NCBI GenBank assembly: GCA_964023275.1
Contig: OZ029927.1
Coordinates: 8,913,720-8,977,719 of the forward strand
Reading direction: 5' to 3'
Length of the DNA stretch: 64,000 nt
Source: Norana najaformis
Taxonomy: Eukaryota; Annelida; Clitellata; Crassiclitellata; Hormogastridae
The translations under genes and the position numbers were made by a program. This document shows positions 59,301 to 64,000 of this stretch, piece after piece; the first letter of the stretch is position 1; every line of letters starts with the position of its first letter. The notes beneath the pieces were generated by a model. That model was not told where the DNA came from. It searched no databases and worked only from the letters and a program-made list of their open reading frames with translations.

Positions 59301-61773
59301 ATTATCCATAAATATATCGTTAGACCCTCGTAACTATTAATGAATAATGTCTTAAACGAACAAAAGAAACACGTGGTAATGGTGGTGGGAGTATAGTACA
59401 ACCAATACCACTAGTAATACACTGCTAATACTGTTAGTACTACTACTAGTACAGTAATAGTAGCAGCAGTAGTAGCATTAGCTAGTAGCAATATTCGTTC
59501 CAAACACTTTCAGTTTTTCTAGGCCTTTTTTAAAATCCCGAGGGATAAATTTTACCTCGGGTTAAAATTAATTGTTCTATCAACAGTCCTACTACAACCG
59601 CACTTAGTCATTAAGACTTCTAACAAAATACTTGTACTTGCATGCTGTGCTTTAAAGAAATATGAATTTCCTGTACTGGTCGATAGCACCACAACTGTAA
59701 ATACTGTAGTTTTTAAGAAGCTTCTAGATTGCGTTGCTTTTAAGAAACTGCGTGCCATGACACGACGGTTCGTCTAAACAGAACGTTTCGACAAGGGCAG
59801 CCAGCGAAAGAGCGAGTGAATAACATTTGCGGAAGTTTATTTCCGCTGCCTAGAATGACGCGGGGTATGATTTACACACCGAAATGGCGGCCGCCTTCGA
59901 TGACACGTAGGAGCAGAGGCGACTGGAGAGAAATTAAACAAACGACGGCGTGACATTTGAGACCGGGTGGTTGGGCCCGATAATGTGCCTCGTTGGCAGC
60001 CGAATAATCTTTCCGATATCCGAGCAGGACTTCGCCTGCCCGCCCTCATCGATCCATCACCATTTGCCATGAATATGGTTCTCGGATTCGACGCCAGCGG
60101 CAGAAAAGGGGTGGAAGACCGCAGGGTGTCGTATTCGCAATAATGGCTCCGATCGAACGGGGCGTGGGTGCGCAGCCTTTTTTGCTTAACCCCCTTAATG
60201 AGCTTTGAGATTTTGGGTCGTAAAGATTAACACGATTTTTGCGAGGTTCATAAACGAAACAGACGCACTTTAGGCAATGATTGAAACGTTTTGAGATTGG
60301 ACTTTGAAGGTTAAGGGTCTAAGTGCCGACTGGGACTACTCCCACTTCTATCTAACTCCGCGTATAAAAATCGATTACTTCATAATTATAGTTATAATAA
60401 TAACAATAATAATAATAATAATAACAACAACAACAATAATAATCATAATAATGATGTTAAAAAATGTATAATTATACAGATATTACTTTATTTCACAGAA
60501 TCTCTCGAAGTTGCTGAAGTATAGCTATCTTCAAGATAAAAACGCGCCACAAAAGTTAGATTCTTTCGACTGAAAACTCTTATTAAACGCTTATCGGGCT
60601 TGTGATGGAACATTTCGTATTTTCAGTGAAAATTGTCGCAGAGGGAGGGATGGTCCGATGCTCGGTTAGGATGGTCTAATGTTAACTTTGCTATTTAGCT
60701 ATATCCGTTACAGCATGCTGACAAGAACATTAGTTATTATATTTACAACGACGGCAACAATATGGCTACCATGAAAGCTACAACAGTGATGATGACCAGT
60801 AGGGTTCTACAGATGAGGCCAAATGGGTCACGGCCTTCCATCTGAGCCGTTGTCCCAGCCCCCAAAATATTAAAACACTCCTTGTCATTTTGAAATAGCT
60901 CACTGCGAGAAAAGAAAAGATCGCTAAATCTAAGAAACTATAAAAATTCAGCAAAAATTCTGTTTTAAGGAAAAAATCTTCAAAATCTGGCGATGACTTT
61001 TAAAAGGTTATCAATCTCAATGACTAAAATCCTAATGACTAAAAATAACTCATGAAAAATTTAGCAAACAAAATGGTCGCAAGAGTCCTGATGACTAACA
61101 GAGGGTTGTTATTAAATTTGTTTCAAGTTTTAAATACGGTATTACTTAAATTGAAGTTATCTACGGTCTTGATTGCGGTCTTGGTCCCTGTTTCTTTGTA
61201 ACGTTTTGGATCAGTCACTGATCTTGACCATGAACAGAAGTTTATTGTGGACACTGTCAGAAAATCCTTCCCTTGACCCCATATCGGCAAATCTAGTGCC
61301 GCCAATAATGATGTTGATGATGACAATTACGATGCTAATGACAATGATGATGCTGAGGATGATAATTATGATGACGATGACATGAAGGCGCCCACCGTAA
61401 CGCCCCTAGCACTTCTGTTTGTTGCAAGTCCCGCAGAATCTCGTTGCAAGTTGCAAAAAGACGAAGACAACCGGAGTCAACCGAACCATATCGAAATGAA
61501 CCGCATAAAACGGGATCCGACCAGAACCGGGTCCAACCGAACCAGATCGAATCGAACTGAGCAGTGATGATGATGACAGTTTTTGATGATGATAATGATG
61601 ATAACGATAAATATGATGATGACGACAATGATGATGTTGATGGTGACAGTTATGATTACTCTGATGAGAGCAATATGAGAGCAGAAGAAGAATTGAAAAC
61701 ACTGACTGATCTCGAGCTGAAGCGCAGAAAAGACCAACAGGCAACCAAAGACAACAGCTCTTGTGTCCATCAT
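34733..61773 (-). CDS. Hasp: Secreted WAP plus seven-sushi protein, Hasp/LEV-9-like
   Basis: Exons in transcript order: 61773-61707 (inferred), 49267-49103, 48054-47842, 46943-46761, 45446-45273, 44025-43852, 38165-37989, 37406-37233, 35064-34733. Every intron is GT-AG and phase 1, so domains are cassette-like. The joined frame is 1659 nt, 552 residues plus TGA. Domains: signal peptide 1-22, WAP-like 35-77 with eight cysteines, sushi/CCP domains starting at cysteines 81, 151, 213, 271, 328, 387 and 445, each with four cysteines and a W near the third loop, then a basic tail 512-552. One WAP plus seven CCPs is the reported layout of Drosophila Hasp; C. elegans LEV-9 has one WAP and eight CCPs. 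Both are secreted scaffolds that hold acetylcholine receptors or matrix at synapses. A similar role here is inference; a generic sushi protein is the alternative. Confidence 0.8.
35190..35370. repeat. (TAGG)n/(TAGA)n microsatellite
   Basis: Tetranucleotide tract 130 bp 5' of the last sushi exon in the intron. Confidence 0.9.
35720..36380 (-). mobile_element. LINE-A, best-preserved 3' half
   Basis: Read on the minus strand: ORF2 C-terminus with L-H-W-L-K-I-P-E-R-I-E-Y-K-V-L, L-T-Y-N-T, S-Y-L-R and P-L-W-N-K-L-P-P-E-L-R, then K-T-L-L-Y-Q-K-S-Y-P. The 3' UTR follows: CTTGGATCTTGACCTGG-like, CCTATCGATTTTGTTTTGAC, GCGCCTGTGAATAAGCTGG, GCGCTGTAGAAATCTCGAG. It ends in about four GATTAC units (plus strand 35717-35745). 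This copy defines the family and shows that the many short fragments are its 3' UTR. CR1/L2-like by the LHWLPxxxRxxxK motif. Confidence 0.8.
36390..36665 (+). mobile_element. SINE with tRNA-like head and RTE-like tail
   Basis: GTGATGGCCGAGTGGCTAGG is a good A-box of leucine/serine-tRNA type. The 3' part reads GTGCCAGTCCCAAGCCTGGA and TCTACCGGCCGTAAAAC, the tail also seen at 14990 and 59025. Confidence 0.5.
36680..36910 (+). mobile_element. LINE-A 3' UTR copy
   Basis: CTTGGATCTTGACCTGGAAC, then GTGAATAAGCTGGTTCCCGC and TTACGATTACGATG. Plus strand, 5'-truncated. Confidence 0.7.
37013..37213 (+). mobile_element. LINE-A 3' UTR copy beside a sushi exon
   Basis: Full 3' UTR from the CCACCCACCGTAGC region to GACGATTACGAA. 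The 3' end is about 20 bp from the splice donor of the sixth sushi exon. Confidence 0.75.
37233..37406 (-). CDS. Hasp: Hasp-like exon 8: sixth sushi domain
   Basis: Residues 385-443. Cysteines C387, YKC, LTC and SC440 with the W of NWTGHTP and an N-linked sequon (NWT). Acceptor CACTGCAG at 37407; donor GAAG/GTTAGA. Phase 1 at both ends. Confidence 0.9.
37525..37635. repeat. (CAT)n microsatellite
   Basis: TCATCATCGTCATCATCATC tract in the intron between the fifth and sixth sushi exons. It gives a methionine/threonine-rich minus frame that is not a gene. Confidence 0.9.
37989..38165 (-). CDS. Hasp: Hasp-like exon 7: fifth sushi domain
   Basis: Residues 326-385. KCELPLIPNGTL opens the domain, then LRYTC, YPDC and LPMC with W in NGTWTRLP. 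Sequons NGT occur twice. Acceptor TTCGTAG; donor CCAG/GTATGC; phase 1-1. Confidence 0.9.
38240..38350 (-). mobile_element. LINE-A 3' UTR scrap
   Basis: AATCGTAATCTCGAAATTTC and AAAGCTAAGCGCAGGG match the LINE-A terminus on the minus strand. About 75 bp 5' of the fifth sushi exon. Confidence 0.55.
38350..40340. other. Intronic sequence, nothing recognised
   Basis: Part of the 5.7-kb intron between the fourth and fifth sushi exons. Only a GTAGTG-rich patch (39605-39690) stands out. No further sushi exon was found on either strand. Confidence 0.5.
40345..40500 (-). mobile_element. LINE-A 3' UTR copy
   Basis: TTTCTACAGCGCCCAATGAA, CTAAGTCGCGGGAAC and AAAATCGATAGGCAGGAAGG. Its upstream (5') side is lost where the GACTGC array begins. 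Confidence 0.7.
40535..41145. repeat. (GACTGC)n hexanucleotide array
   Basis: About 600 bases of GACTGCGACTACCGCGACTG and variants. Five or more overlapping open frames arise from it (alanine/threonine, alanine/valine and arginine/serine). No start context, splice sites or domain supports any of them. Confidence 0.95.
41690..41790 (+). mobile_element. tRNA-like SINE head
   Basis: An A-box-like GGTGGGTGAGTGGTAAGGCG and a B-box-like AGTTCAATTCCTGG at near-tRNA spacing. No acceptor stem pairing seen. Confidence 0.35.
42930..43080. repeat. (TTTA)n microsatellite
   Basis: TTATTTATTTATTATTTATT with variants, 770 bp from the fourth sushi exon. Confidence 0.85.
43852..44025 (-). CDS. Hasp: Hasp-like exon 6: fourth sushi domain
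   Basis: Residues 268-326. RCPRLQAPNNGQI, then FTC, RKC and VC324 with the W of GRWSGNDS. Acceptor GCTGTAG; donor GTCA/GTGAGT; phase 1-1. Confidence 0.92.
44175..44225. repeat. (CTAAT)n pentanucleotide repeat
   Basis: TCTAATCTAATCTAAATTC units directly upstream of the LINE-C copy. Confidence 0.8.
44310..44612 (+). mobile_element. LINE-C 3' end
   Basis: A-F-S-F-A-G-P-K-V-W-N-S-L-P-V-S-V, then Q-F-K-T-C-L-F-Q-T-A-Y-P-P and a stop. The 3' UTR follows, to CCATCGCTTGATGCCTGTGC. A close inverted copy is at 48295-48610. Confidence 0.75.
44620..45005 (-). mobile_element. LINE-A ORF2 end, broken
   Basis: The minus strand reads P-E-L-R-Q-L-N-G-P-S-Y, L-T-N-T-S-P and F-H-S-K-L-K-T-L-L-F-H-K-S-Y. Lacks the (GATTAC)n tail. 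It abuts LINE-C at 44612. Confidence 0.7.
45273..45446 (-). CDS. Hasp: Hasp-like exon 5: third sushi domain
   Basis: Residues 210-268. RRCGHPGDTPNGQREG, then VKYTC, YRVC and LPMC with the W of GQWSGTLP. Acceptor CATTACAG; donor CGCC/GTAAGT; phase 1-1. Confidence 0.93.
45585..45735 (+). repeat. Dispersed repeat E, copy 2
   Basis: Matches 19900-20045 (GTTAACACCCCATGTGTGTC; GGAATCGTAGGC; GCGGTCAGACAA). Confidence 0.5.
45903..46025 (-). mobile_element. LINE-A 3' UTR copy
   Basis: AATCGTAATCTCGAGATTTC through AGGGTTCGGTTCCAGGTC; short, close to the consensus. Confidence 0.75.
46205..46350 (+). mobile_element. LINE-C 3' UTR tail
   Basis: GAAGCGACAATCGATTGATG and CATTATGAAAACGGCGCTAT; ORF2 part missing. 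Confidence 0.55.
46473..46580 (-). repeat. Dispersed repeat G, inverted copy
   Basis: The reverse strand matches 26655-26770 (GGTGTGGCGCCCATTC; GAGCAGGGTCGAGGCCATAC). Confidence 0.55.
46761..46943 (-). CDS. Hasp: Hasp-like exon 4: second sushi domain
   Basis: Residues 149-210. KCRDPPVVDHAVHDG, then LTYTC, RAMC and MTC208 with the W of GRWVGPRM. Acceptor GTGTAG; donor TCAC/GTGAGA; phase 1-1. Confidence 0.93.
47135..47310 (-). mobile_element. LINE-A 3' UTR copy
   Basis: TCGTAATCTCGAGATTTCTA, AAGTCGCGGGAACC, through the ACGGCTGCGGTGGGTGGTGT end. Confidence 0.75.
47600..47707 (+). mobile_element. LINE-A 3' terminus
   Basis: TTTTGTTTTGACTGAGCGCC, GCGCTGTAGAAATCTTGAGC and TTACGATTACGAA. Confidence 0.7.
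47842..48054 (-). CDS. Hasp: Hasp-like exon 3: first sushi domain
   Basis: Residues 78-149. LKCESLKTLLNGKFE, then VRYHC, ERIC and PTC with the W of GYWNGDAP, and a 12-residue linker QDHSISSTYKYE. The acceptor TTTTCGAAG is weak in pyrimidines but gives the only frame that joins the WAP exon. Donor GAAG/GTACGC; phase 1-1. Confidence 0.92.
48085..48147. repeat. (AAT)n microsatellite
   Basis: Uninterrupted AAT run 30 bp upstream of the first sushi exon acceptor, in the place of the branch point region. Reads as polytyrosine on the minus strand. Confidence 0.9.
48295..48610 (-). mobile_element. LINE-C 3' end, inverted copy
   Basis: The reverse strand is about 90 percent like 44310-44612 by eye, including GGGGCTTTTTCGTTTGCTGG and GTCTTGTGGACTGACCTTCT. 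Confidence 0.75.
48845..49065. repeat. (ATTC)n microsatellite
   Basis: TTCATTCGTTCATTC variants; ends 38 bp before the WAP exon donor. Confidence 0.85.
49103..49267 (-). CDS. Hasp: Hasp-like exon 2: WAP-like domain
   Basis: Residues 23-78. Eight cysteines at 35, 47, 51, 57, 64, 66, 70 and 74, in the order of a WAP four-disulfide core: CP...KC...C.SDLEC...RCLC...CGKSCVKP. The usual KCC pair is spread as C-L-C, a variant seen in invertebrate sushi proteins. Acceptor TTGTTGCAG; donor CCAT/GTGAGC; phase 1-1. Its phase requires an upstream exon ending with one base of the codon. Confidence 0.88.
49370..49525 (+). mobile_element. LINE-A 3' UTR copy
   Basis: CTTGGATCTTGACCTGGAAC through GGGGATTACGATTACGGTTACGAC-type tail; 100 bp from the WAP exon. 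Confidence 0.75.
49858..49924. repeat. (CTTC)n microsatellite
   Basis: Uninterrupted CCTT repeat of about 65 bases. It gives SFLP and EGRK shadow frames. Confidence 0.95.
50105..50462. repeat. (GACT)n tetranucleotide array
   Basis: About 60 near-perfect GACT units from 50206 to 50460, with a degenerate lead from 50105. It reads as S-V-S-Q repeats on the minus strand. No gene. Confidence 0.97.
51180..51346 (+). mobile_element. LINE-B-like 3' tail
   Basis: GAAGAGGCGCTACATAAATG followed by GCGATTACGATTACGAC. ORF2 end decayed. Confidence 0.5.
51560..53982 (-). mobile_element. Transposase-like element with short inverted repeats
   Basis: CAGGTCTAGTTTTCGAGATAT at 51560-51580 recurs inverted at 53962-53982 with two changes in 21. 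The pair brackets the 568-codon reading frame 51780-53483. The arms do not extend further, so they may be subterminal rather than the true ends. No target duplication was found. A 14-base hairpin (AATCAGCAATATCT with its complement) lies at 53788-53829 on the 5' side. Confidence 0.45.
51780..53483 (-). pseudogene. ZAD plus RNase-H-like transposase gene, one in-frame stop
   Basis: One continuous minus-strand frame of 568 codons. The N-terminal part (53483-52914) begins MATSRRSC and has a ZAD-like zinc site C16-x2-C19...C60-x2-C63, then a further DDCYFC motif and an acidic serine-rich linker. A TGA at 52916-52914 interrupts it between LSDLIRD and NLSKESSELLASRLKEKN; a leucine codon is expected there. 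The second part runs 377 residues with FIDSSKRSLKCVLLNNGN, WVICVDLKMVNFLL and EEQGERFHQDIKTMENRYQG. Their spaced D, D and E suggest an RNase-H-fold transposase (inference). I recall a multi-copy uncharacterised family like this in cnidarians and arthropods. It lies in intron 1 of the Hasp-like gene on the same strand. The otherwise intact frame implies a young copy. Confidence 0.7.
54091..54276 (+). mobile_element. tRNA-derived SINE copy
   Basis: B-box GGTTCGAGCC at 54145, then CGGTAACTGTGTAGGGACCG and AGCAAGTCCTTCAC. Tail CTAATAAAAGCAGAAATAAT. The B-box matches the consensus better than the 30372 copy. Confidence 0.75.
54845..55030. repeat. (ATGC)n/(ATAC)n microsatellite
   Basis: ATACATACATGCATGCAT variants in Hasp-like intron 1. 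Confidence 0.85.
55035..55245. repeat. Degenerate AAGGTAAAG purine-rich repeat
   Basis: GTAAGATAGGACAAGATAAG and similar, with a 5-6 base period; no pyrimidine-rich interruption. Confidence 0.7.
55375..55930. repeat. Old ~45-50-bp tandem array
   Basis: Diverged units contain CCATAAATRGA followed by an AAGTGTTTGAATGAGG-like half, near 55377, 55424, 55470, 55548, 55597 and onward. Identity falls toward 55930. Confidence 0.45.
56070..56155 (+). mobile_element. LINE-C 3' UTR tail
   Basis: AAGCGACCATCAACCAATGC and TGCATTATGATAACGGCACT. Confidence 0.55.
56222..56386. repeat. (AAT)n microsatellites
   Basis: Short AAT run at 56222 and a longer pure one at 56346-56386. Confidence 0.85.
56630..56830 (+). 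mobile_element. LINE-B-like 3' end
   Basis: L-S-M-W-N-P-S-V remnant, and later CAGGTACTTAAAAGGCGCTATA, the common LINE-B tail form. Confidence 0.45.
57230..57868. repeat. 116-bp near-perfect inverted repeat with 407-bp spacer
   Basis: Arm 57230-57345 and arm 57753-57868 are reverse complements with about two differences (both contain CAACATATGCTGTTGTTCAG). The spacer ends with an 84-bp piece of the neighbouring LINE (57651-57734) that also occurs at 58043-58126. Confidence 0.9.
57953..58261 (-). mobile_element. LINE ORF2 C-terminal fragment
   Basis: An open minus-strand frame reads HWLPIEQRIHFKICLTVHRV, then P-S-Y-L-R-S-M-L, K-L-W-D-S-L and S-K-L-R-T-H-L-F-Q. This is the CR1/Jockey-type end, L-H-W-L-P to the W-x-S-L motif. 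It is intact over 100 codons, so fairly young, but truncated. Confidence 0.8.
59025..59085 (+). mobile_element. RTE-like tail scrap
   Basis: CAATGGCCCTGTAGCCACAAGATGTCGTTAAA-type sequence, as at 15065. Confidence 0.4.
59835..60330. promoter_or_regulatory. GC-rich block, candidate regulatory element
   Basis: About 500 bases of CpG-bearing, non-repetitive sequence inside AT-rich intron. Visible words include GGCGGCCGCC, GGGTGGTTGGGCCCGATAAT, TCATCGATCCATCACCATTT and TGCCATGAATATG. No frame is supported by splice sites. It lies 1.4-1.9 kb 3' of the inferred first exon of the Hasp-like gene, so an intronic enhancer is the likeliest reading. Confidence 0.35.
61310..61670. repeat. (GAT)n microsatellites
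   Basis: TGATGATGACAATTACGATG at 61310-61385 and GATGATGATGACAG at 61562-61670, separated by the inverted-repeat arm at 61379-61560. Confidence 0.85.
61379..61560. repeat. Inverted-repeat arm, left
   Basis: The reverse complement of 62817-62994 at roughly 80 percent by eye: GCCCACCGTAACGCCC, GACGAAGACAACCGGA, GGGATCCGA, ACCGGGTCCAACCGA, CCAGATCGAATCGAA. Confidence 0.75.
61707..61773 (-). CDS. Hasp: Hasp-like inferred exon 1: signal peptide
   Basis: ATG at 61773 (second ATG follows at once). It reads MMDTRAVVFGCLLVFSALQL then EI and one base before GTCAGT. The hydrophobic core with a preceding arginine is a good signal peptide. Its phase-1 end is what the WAP exon needs, and the join gives LQLEI-S-DANRPF. 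The 12.4-kb intron is long, and other hydrophobic frames exist near 58.8 kb, so this is inference. CRE, NRF1 and ETS motifs 0.5-0.9 kb upstream support a promoter here. Confidence 0.5.
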
Positions 61774-62224
61774 TTTCTGCTCCACAATTGCTTTCTCGGT
61801 CAGGTCAGTGAAATGTTGTCCTCATCCGGTCAAAGGTCATGCTGAAATTCTGTGCGATATTCAGGTGTTCTCTGAAAGTCTTCGAACCTTTTTAATCGCC
61901 AAAAGACCAGAAAATTATCACGCTATTGTATGGCTGAAGGTAACAATGTCTGCGGCTGAAAACCAGGCTTATACTGTCCATAAACACGCCAGCCACATTA
62001 GTGACTGCTTTTAGCCGACATTGCCTCTACTATCGTGATGTCCACAGACCACCAATTTTAAGGTGAGCTTTATCGGAGTCCAGTCTATTATCGGCGTTTA
62101 CTACTGACCGCGATTTGATACATAAGTGCTTTAAGAAGCCGCTAGAATTCCGCTAACCCTTCCTATCTGCGTCGGAAAGGTTCATTACAATGTGCATTAC
62201 CAATAATTCTTCATCCGGATCCTC

Positions 62225-62645
62225 CTCAAACCAGCGGATGTGACGTCAGTTCCGTTTCCGGCGCAGCCCTCGGTTCACTGTCCAGACCCGAGGGAGCAAT
62301 AAAGACCGATGCTCATCTGCAAGGCACCAGATAGAAAGAACAGGGCAGCCTTCCCTCCGGCGGAAGGGTTCACGGTCTCATCTGGAGTCGTCGAACCGGA
62401 AAATGAACACACGCAGACGGCGTCTATATCCGGTCTTCGTCCAGCTGCGTCTCGCGACCAAGTCGTCAATTTACTGTCTCACACCAGTTACGGATCTCCT
62501 CGCCGAATGCGCTCTGTACTGCTCGCCTGACGCTGTATCTGTCATCTTCTCTCTCCCTCTTTATCGTGAGGTAGACGGAGAGACATATACCGACCGTTGA
62601 GTCTGTTGAGAAACGCGCATGCGCATACAGCCACTTCCGGTTGTT
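62225..62645 (-). promoter_or_regulatory. Candidate promoter of the Hasp-like gene
   Basis: CpG-rich stretch with three consensus words: TGACGTCA (CRE) at 62241-62248, CGCGCATGCGCA (NRF1) at 62614-62625 and CCACTTCCGG (ETS) at 62631-62640. NRF1 and ETS sites five bases apart are typical of TATA-less promoters. They sit 5' of the inferred minus-strand first exon. Direction is not proven. Confidence 0.45.
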
Positions 62646-62816
62646 CGAGCGGTCGCAGTAGAGGCGACGGAACTGCCGCATGCGTCCAGTTAGGTGCGAT
62701 TGTGTGTGGTTCGATTCGGTTCGGTTTGGTTGAATTCGTTTCAGTTTGGTCCCATTTGGTCTCGTACGGATGAATCCGATTCTGTTCAGTTCGATTCGGT
62801 TAAATCCGGTTATTTT

Positions 62817-62994
62817 CGGTTCGATTCGATCTGGCTCGGTTGGACCCGGTGCTGCTCGGATCCCGATGTATGCGGTTCAATTCGGTATTGTTCGGCTGAG
62901 TCCGGTTGTCTTCGTTTCCGTGCAACTTGAAACGATATTCTTCGGGACTCGCATCATTTGGGGAGCTATGGGCGTTACGGTGGGCACCTTCATG
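62817..62994. repeat. Inverted-repeat arm, right
   Basis: Partner of 61379-61560. GTTCGGTT-type imperfect 10-bp periodic sequence (62695-62830) continues on its inner side. Confidence 0.75.
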
Positions 62995-63000
62995 TCCAGC

Positions 63001-63215
63001 TATTGGATGGATGGATGGATGGATGGATGGATGGATGGATGGATGGATGGATGGATGGATGGATGAATAGATGGATGGATGGACGGACGGACGGATGGAC
63101 AGATGAATGGATGGACGGATGGATGAATGGCTAGATGGCTGGTTGGCTAGATGGATAGATGGACAGACTGATGAATGGATGAATGGCTGGATGGTTTTAA
63201 GGACGGAGAGACGGC
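63001..63215. repeat. (GGAT)n microsatellite
   Basis: Pure GGAT for about 60 bases, then degenerate GGATGGAC/GGCT units. Confidence 0.95.
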
Positions 63216-63639
63216 TAGATGGATGGAAAGCTCCTTATCGACCCAACCTTGCTTTGTGGCCGCCATGCTGTGCTCAGCAGGCGACTCTCTCACCGCACCC
63301 TTTTATGCGTCCCTCCTTTAGAAGCCACCCTTCAGACCGGTATGCCGTTATTCGATTGACTCTCAGCTTCTGTTTGTATCTCTACCTGTCTCCTCTGCCT
63401 GTCTATCGTTCTGTATGTGTCTCTGTCTCTTGGCCTGTGCTTTGTATCTATGTCTGTTCCTCTTGACTACTCTCGCACAATTAGCTACATATATGTCTGT
63501 GTATTTATACGTTTGTCCCACAATTCGTCTGCTTGTATGTCCTTTCATTCCTCTGTGTGACCACCTGCTGTCTTTTCGTATCACATTCCCTAATTGGGTT
63601 AGGTTCTATCTGTTCCTTGGACCTCTATTGTCTTTAAGG

Positions 63640-64000
63640 ATTTGATTGTCTGTCCGTCTGTCTGCCTACCTCCGTCTTGCTGTATGTCTGTTCACTTGTC
63701 CATTTGTCTGCCTGTATCTCTTCATATGTCTGTCTATCTGTTTGTGTGTCCGCCTTACTGTCTCTTCGTCTGTTAGCATTTGTTTTTCTTTTATCCGTCT
63801 TTCTGTCTGCATGTATTTATGTTTCCTGTGTGTGTGTGTGTTCCTGTCTGTCTTTCGGTCTACCTGTCCGAAAGACAGACTTGGGTCTGTATGTAAGTTT
63901 TCATGTCAATGATCTGCCTGTCTGTTGGTGTTTATTTGCATATTTGGCTGTCTGCCTTCCTGCTTGTCTGTATGTATGTTTGCATGCATGCTTGCTTGCT
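63640..64000. repeat. Degenerate (TGTC)n to window end
   Basis: CTGTCTGTCCGTCTGTCTGC and variants, thinning out leftward to about 63360. Serine/cysteine/leucine frames here are artefacts. Confidence 0.85.

Noticed and set aside
61477-61700. Continuation of the signal-peptide frame as a longer protein
   Set aside because: Beyond the GTCAGT donor it turns into isoleucine/histidine runs encoded by the GAT microsatellite.
62309-62681. Short frames within the CpG-rich 5' flank
   Set aside because: CpG-rich sequence lowers stop frequency on both strands; no domain or splice signals support them.

Overview
This is an intron-rich invertebrate animal genome segment. Introns have canonical GT-AG ends, coding exons are small and widely spaced, and most of the rest is retrotransposon debris and microsatellite. 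The protein families (SMG7 and a WAP plus sushi synaptic scaffold) say bilaterian animal; the phylum cannot be fixed from the sequence.

Layout. (1) 616-1514, minus strand: the first two coding exons of an unrecognised acidic/lysine-rich protein that leaves the window on the left. (2) 3875-28390, plus strand: a complete 24-exon gene for SMG7, the 14-3-3-like nonsense-mediated-decay factor. All exon joins keep frame and give 1187 residues. A 15-codon uORF sits just upstream of its start. Its introns carry a 36-bp minisatellite, a telomere-like tract, a hAT fossil, a hAT MITE with target duplications, tRNA-derived SINEs and several LINE 3' ends. (3) 28391-34732: intergenic, convergent between two genes, with SINEs, AT microsatellites and one LINE 3' end. 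(4) 34733-61773, minus strand: nine exons assembled here into a secreted protein of 552 residues with signal peptide, one WAP-like domain, seven sushi/CCP domains and a basic tail with two furin-type sites. This is the architecture of Drosophila Hasp and close to that of C. elegans LEV-9, matrix scaffolds of the synaptic cleft. Eight exons are strong. The signal-peptide exon (61707-61773) is inferred from reading frame, hydrophobicity and the promoter-like sequence just 5' of it. (5) Inside the 12.4-kb first intron of that gene lie a ZAD/RNase-H-like transposase gene open except for one in-frame stop, a 116-bp near-perfect inverted repeat, a long GACT array and a GC-rich block that looks like a regulatory element. 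(6) 61774-64000: 5' flank of the sushi gene, with CRE, NRF1 and ETS motifs, bracketed by a diverged inverted repeat, then GGAT and TGTC microsatellites to the end.

The two main genes are functionally unrelated (RNA surveillance; synaptic matrix). Retrotransposons dominate the non-coding space. One LINE family is recognised by a 3' UTR ending in (GATTAC)n and has more than a dozen copies here, mostly in the introns of the sushi gene and in the 5' flank of SMG7. All family assignments are by eye; no search was run.
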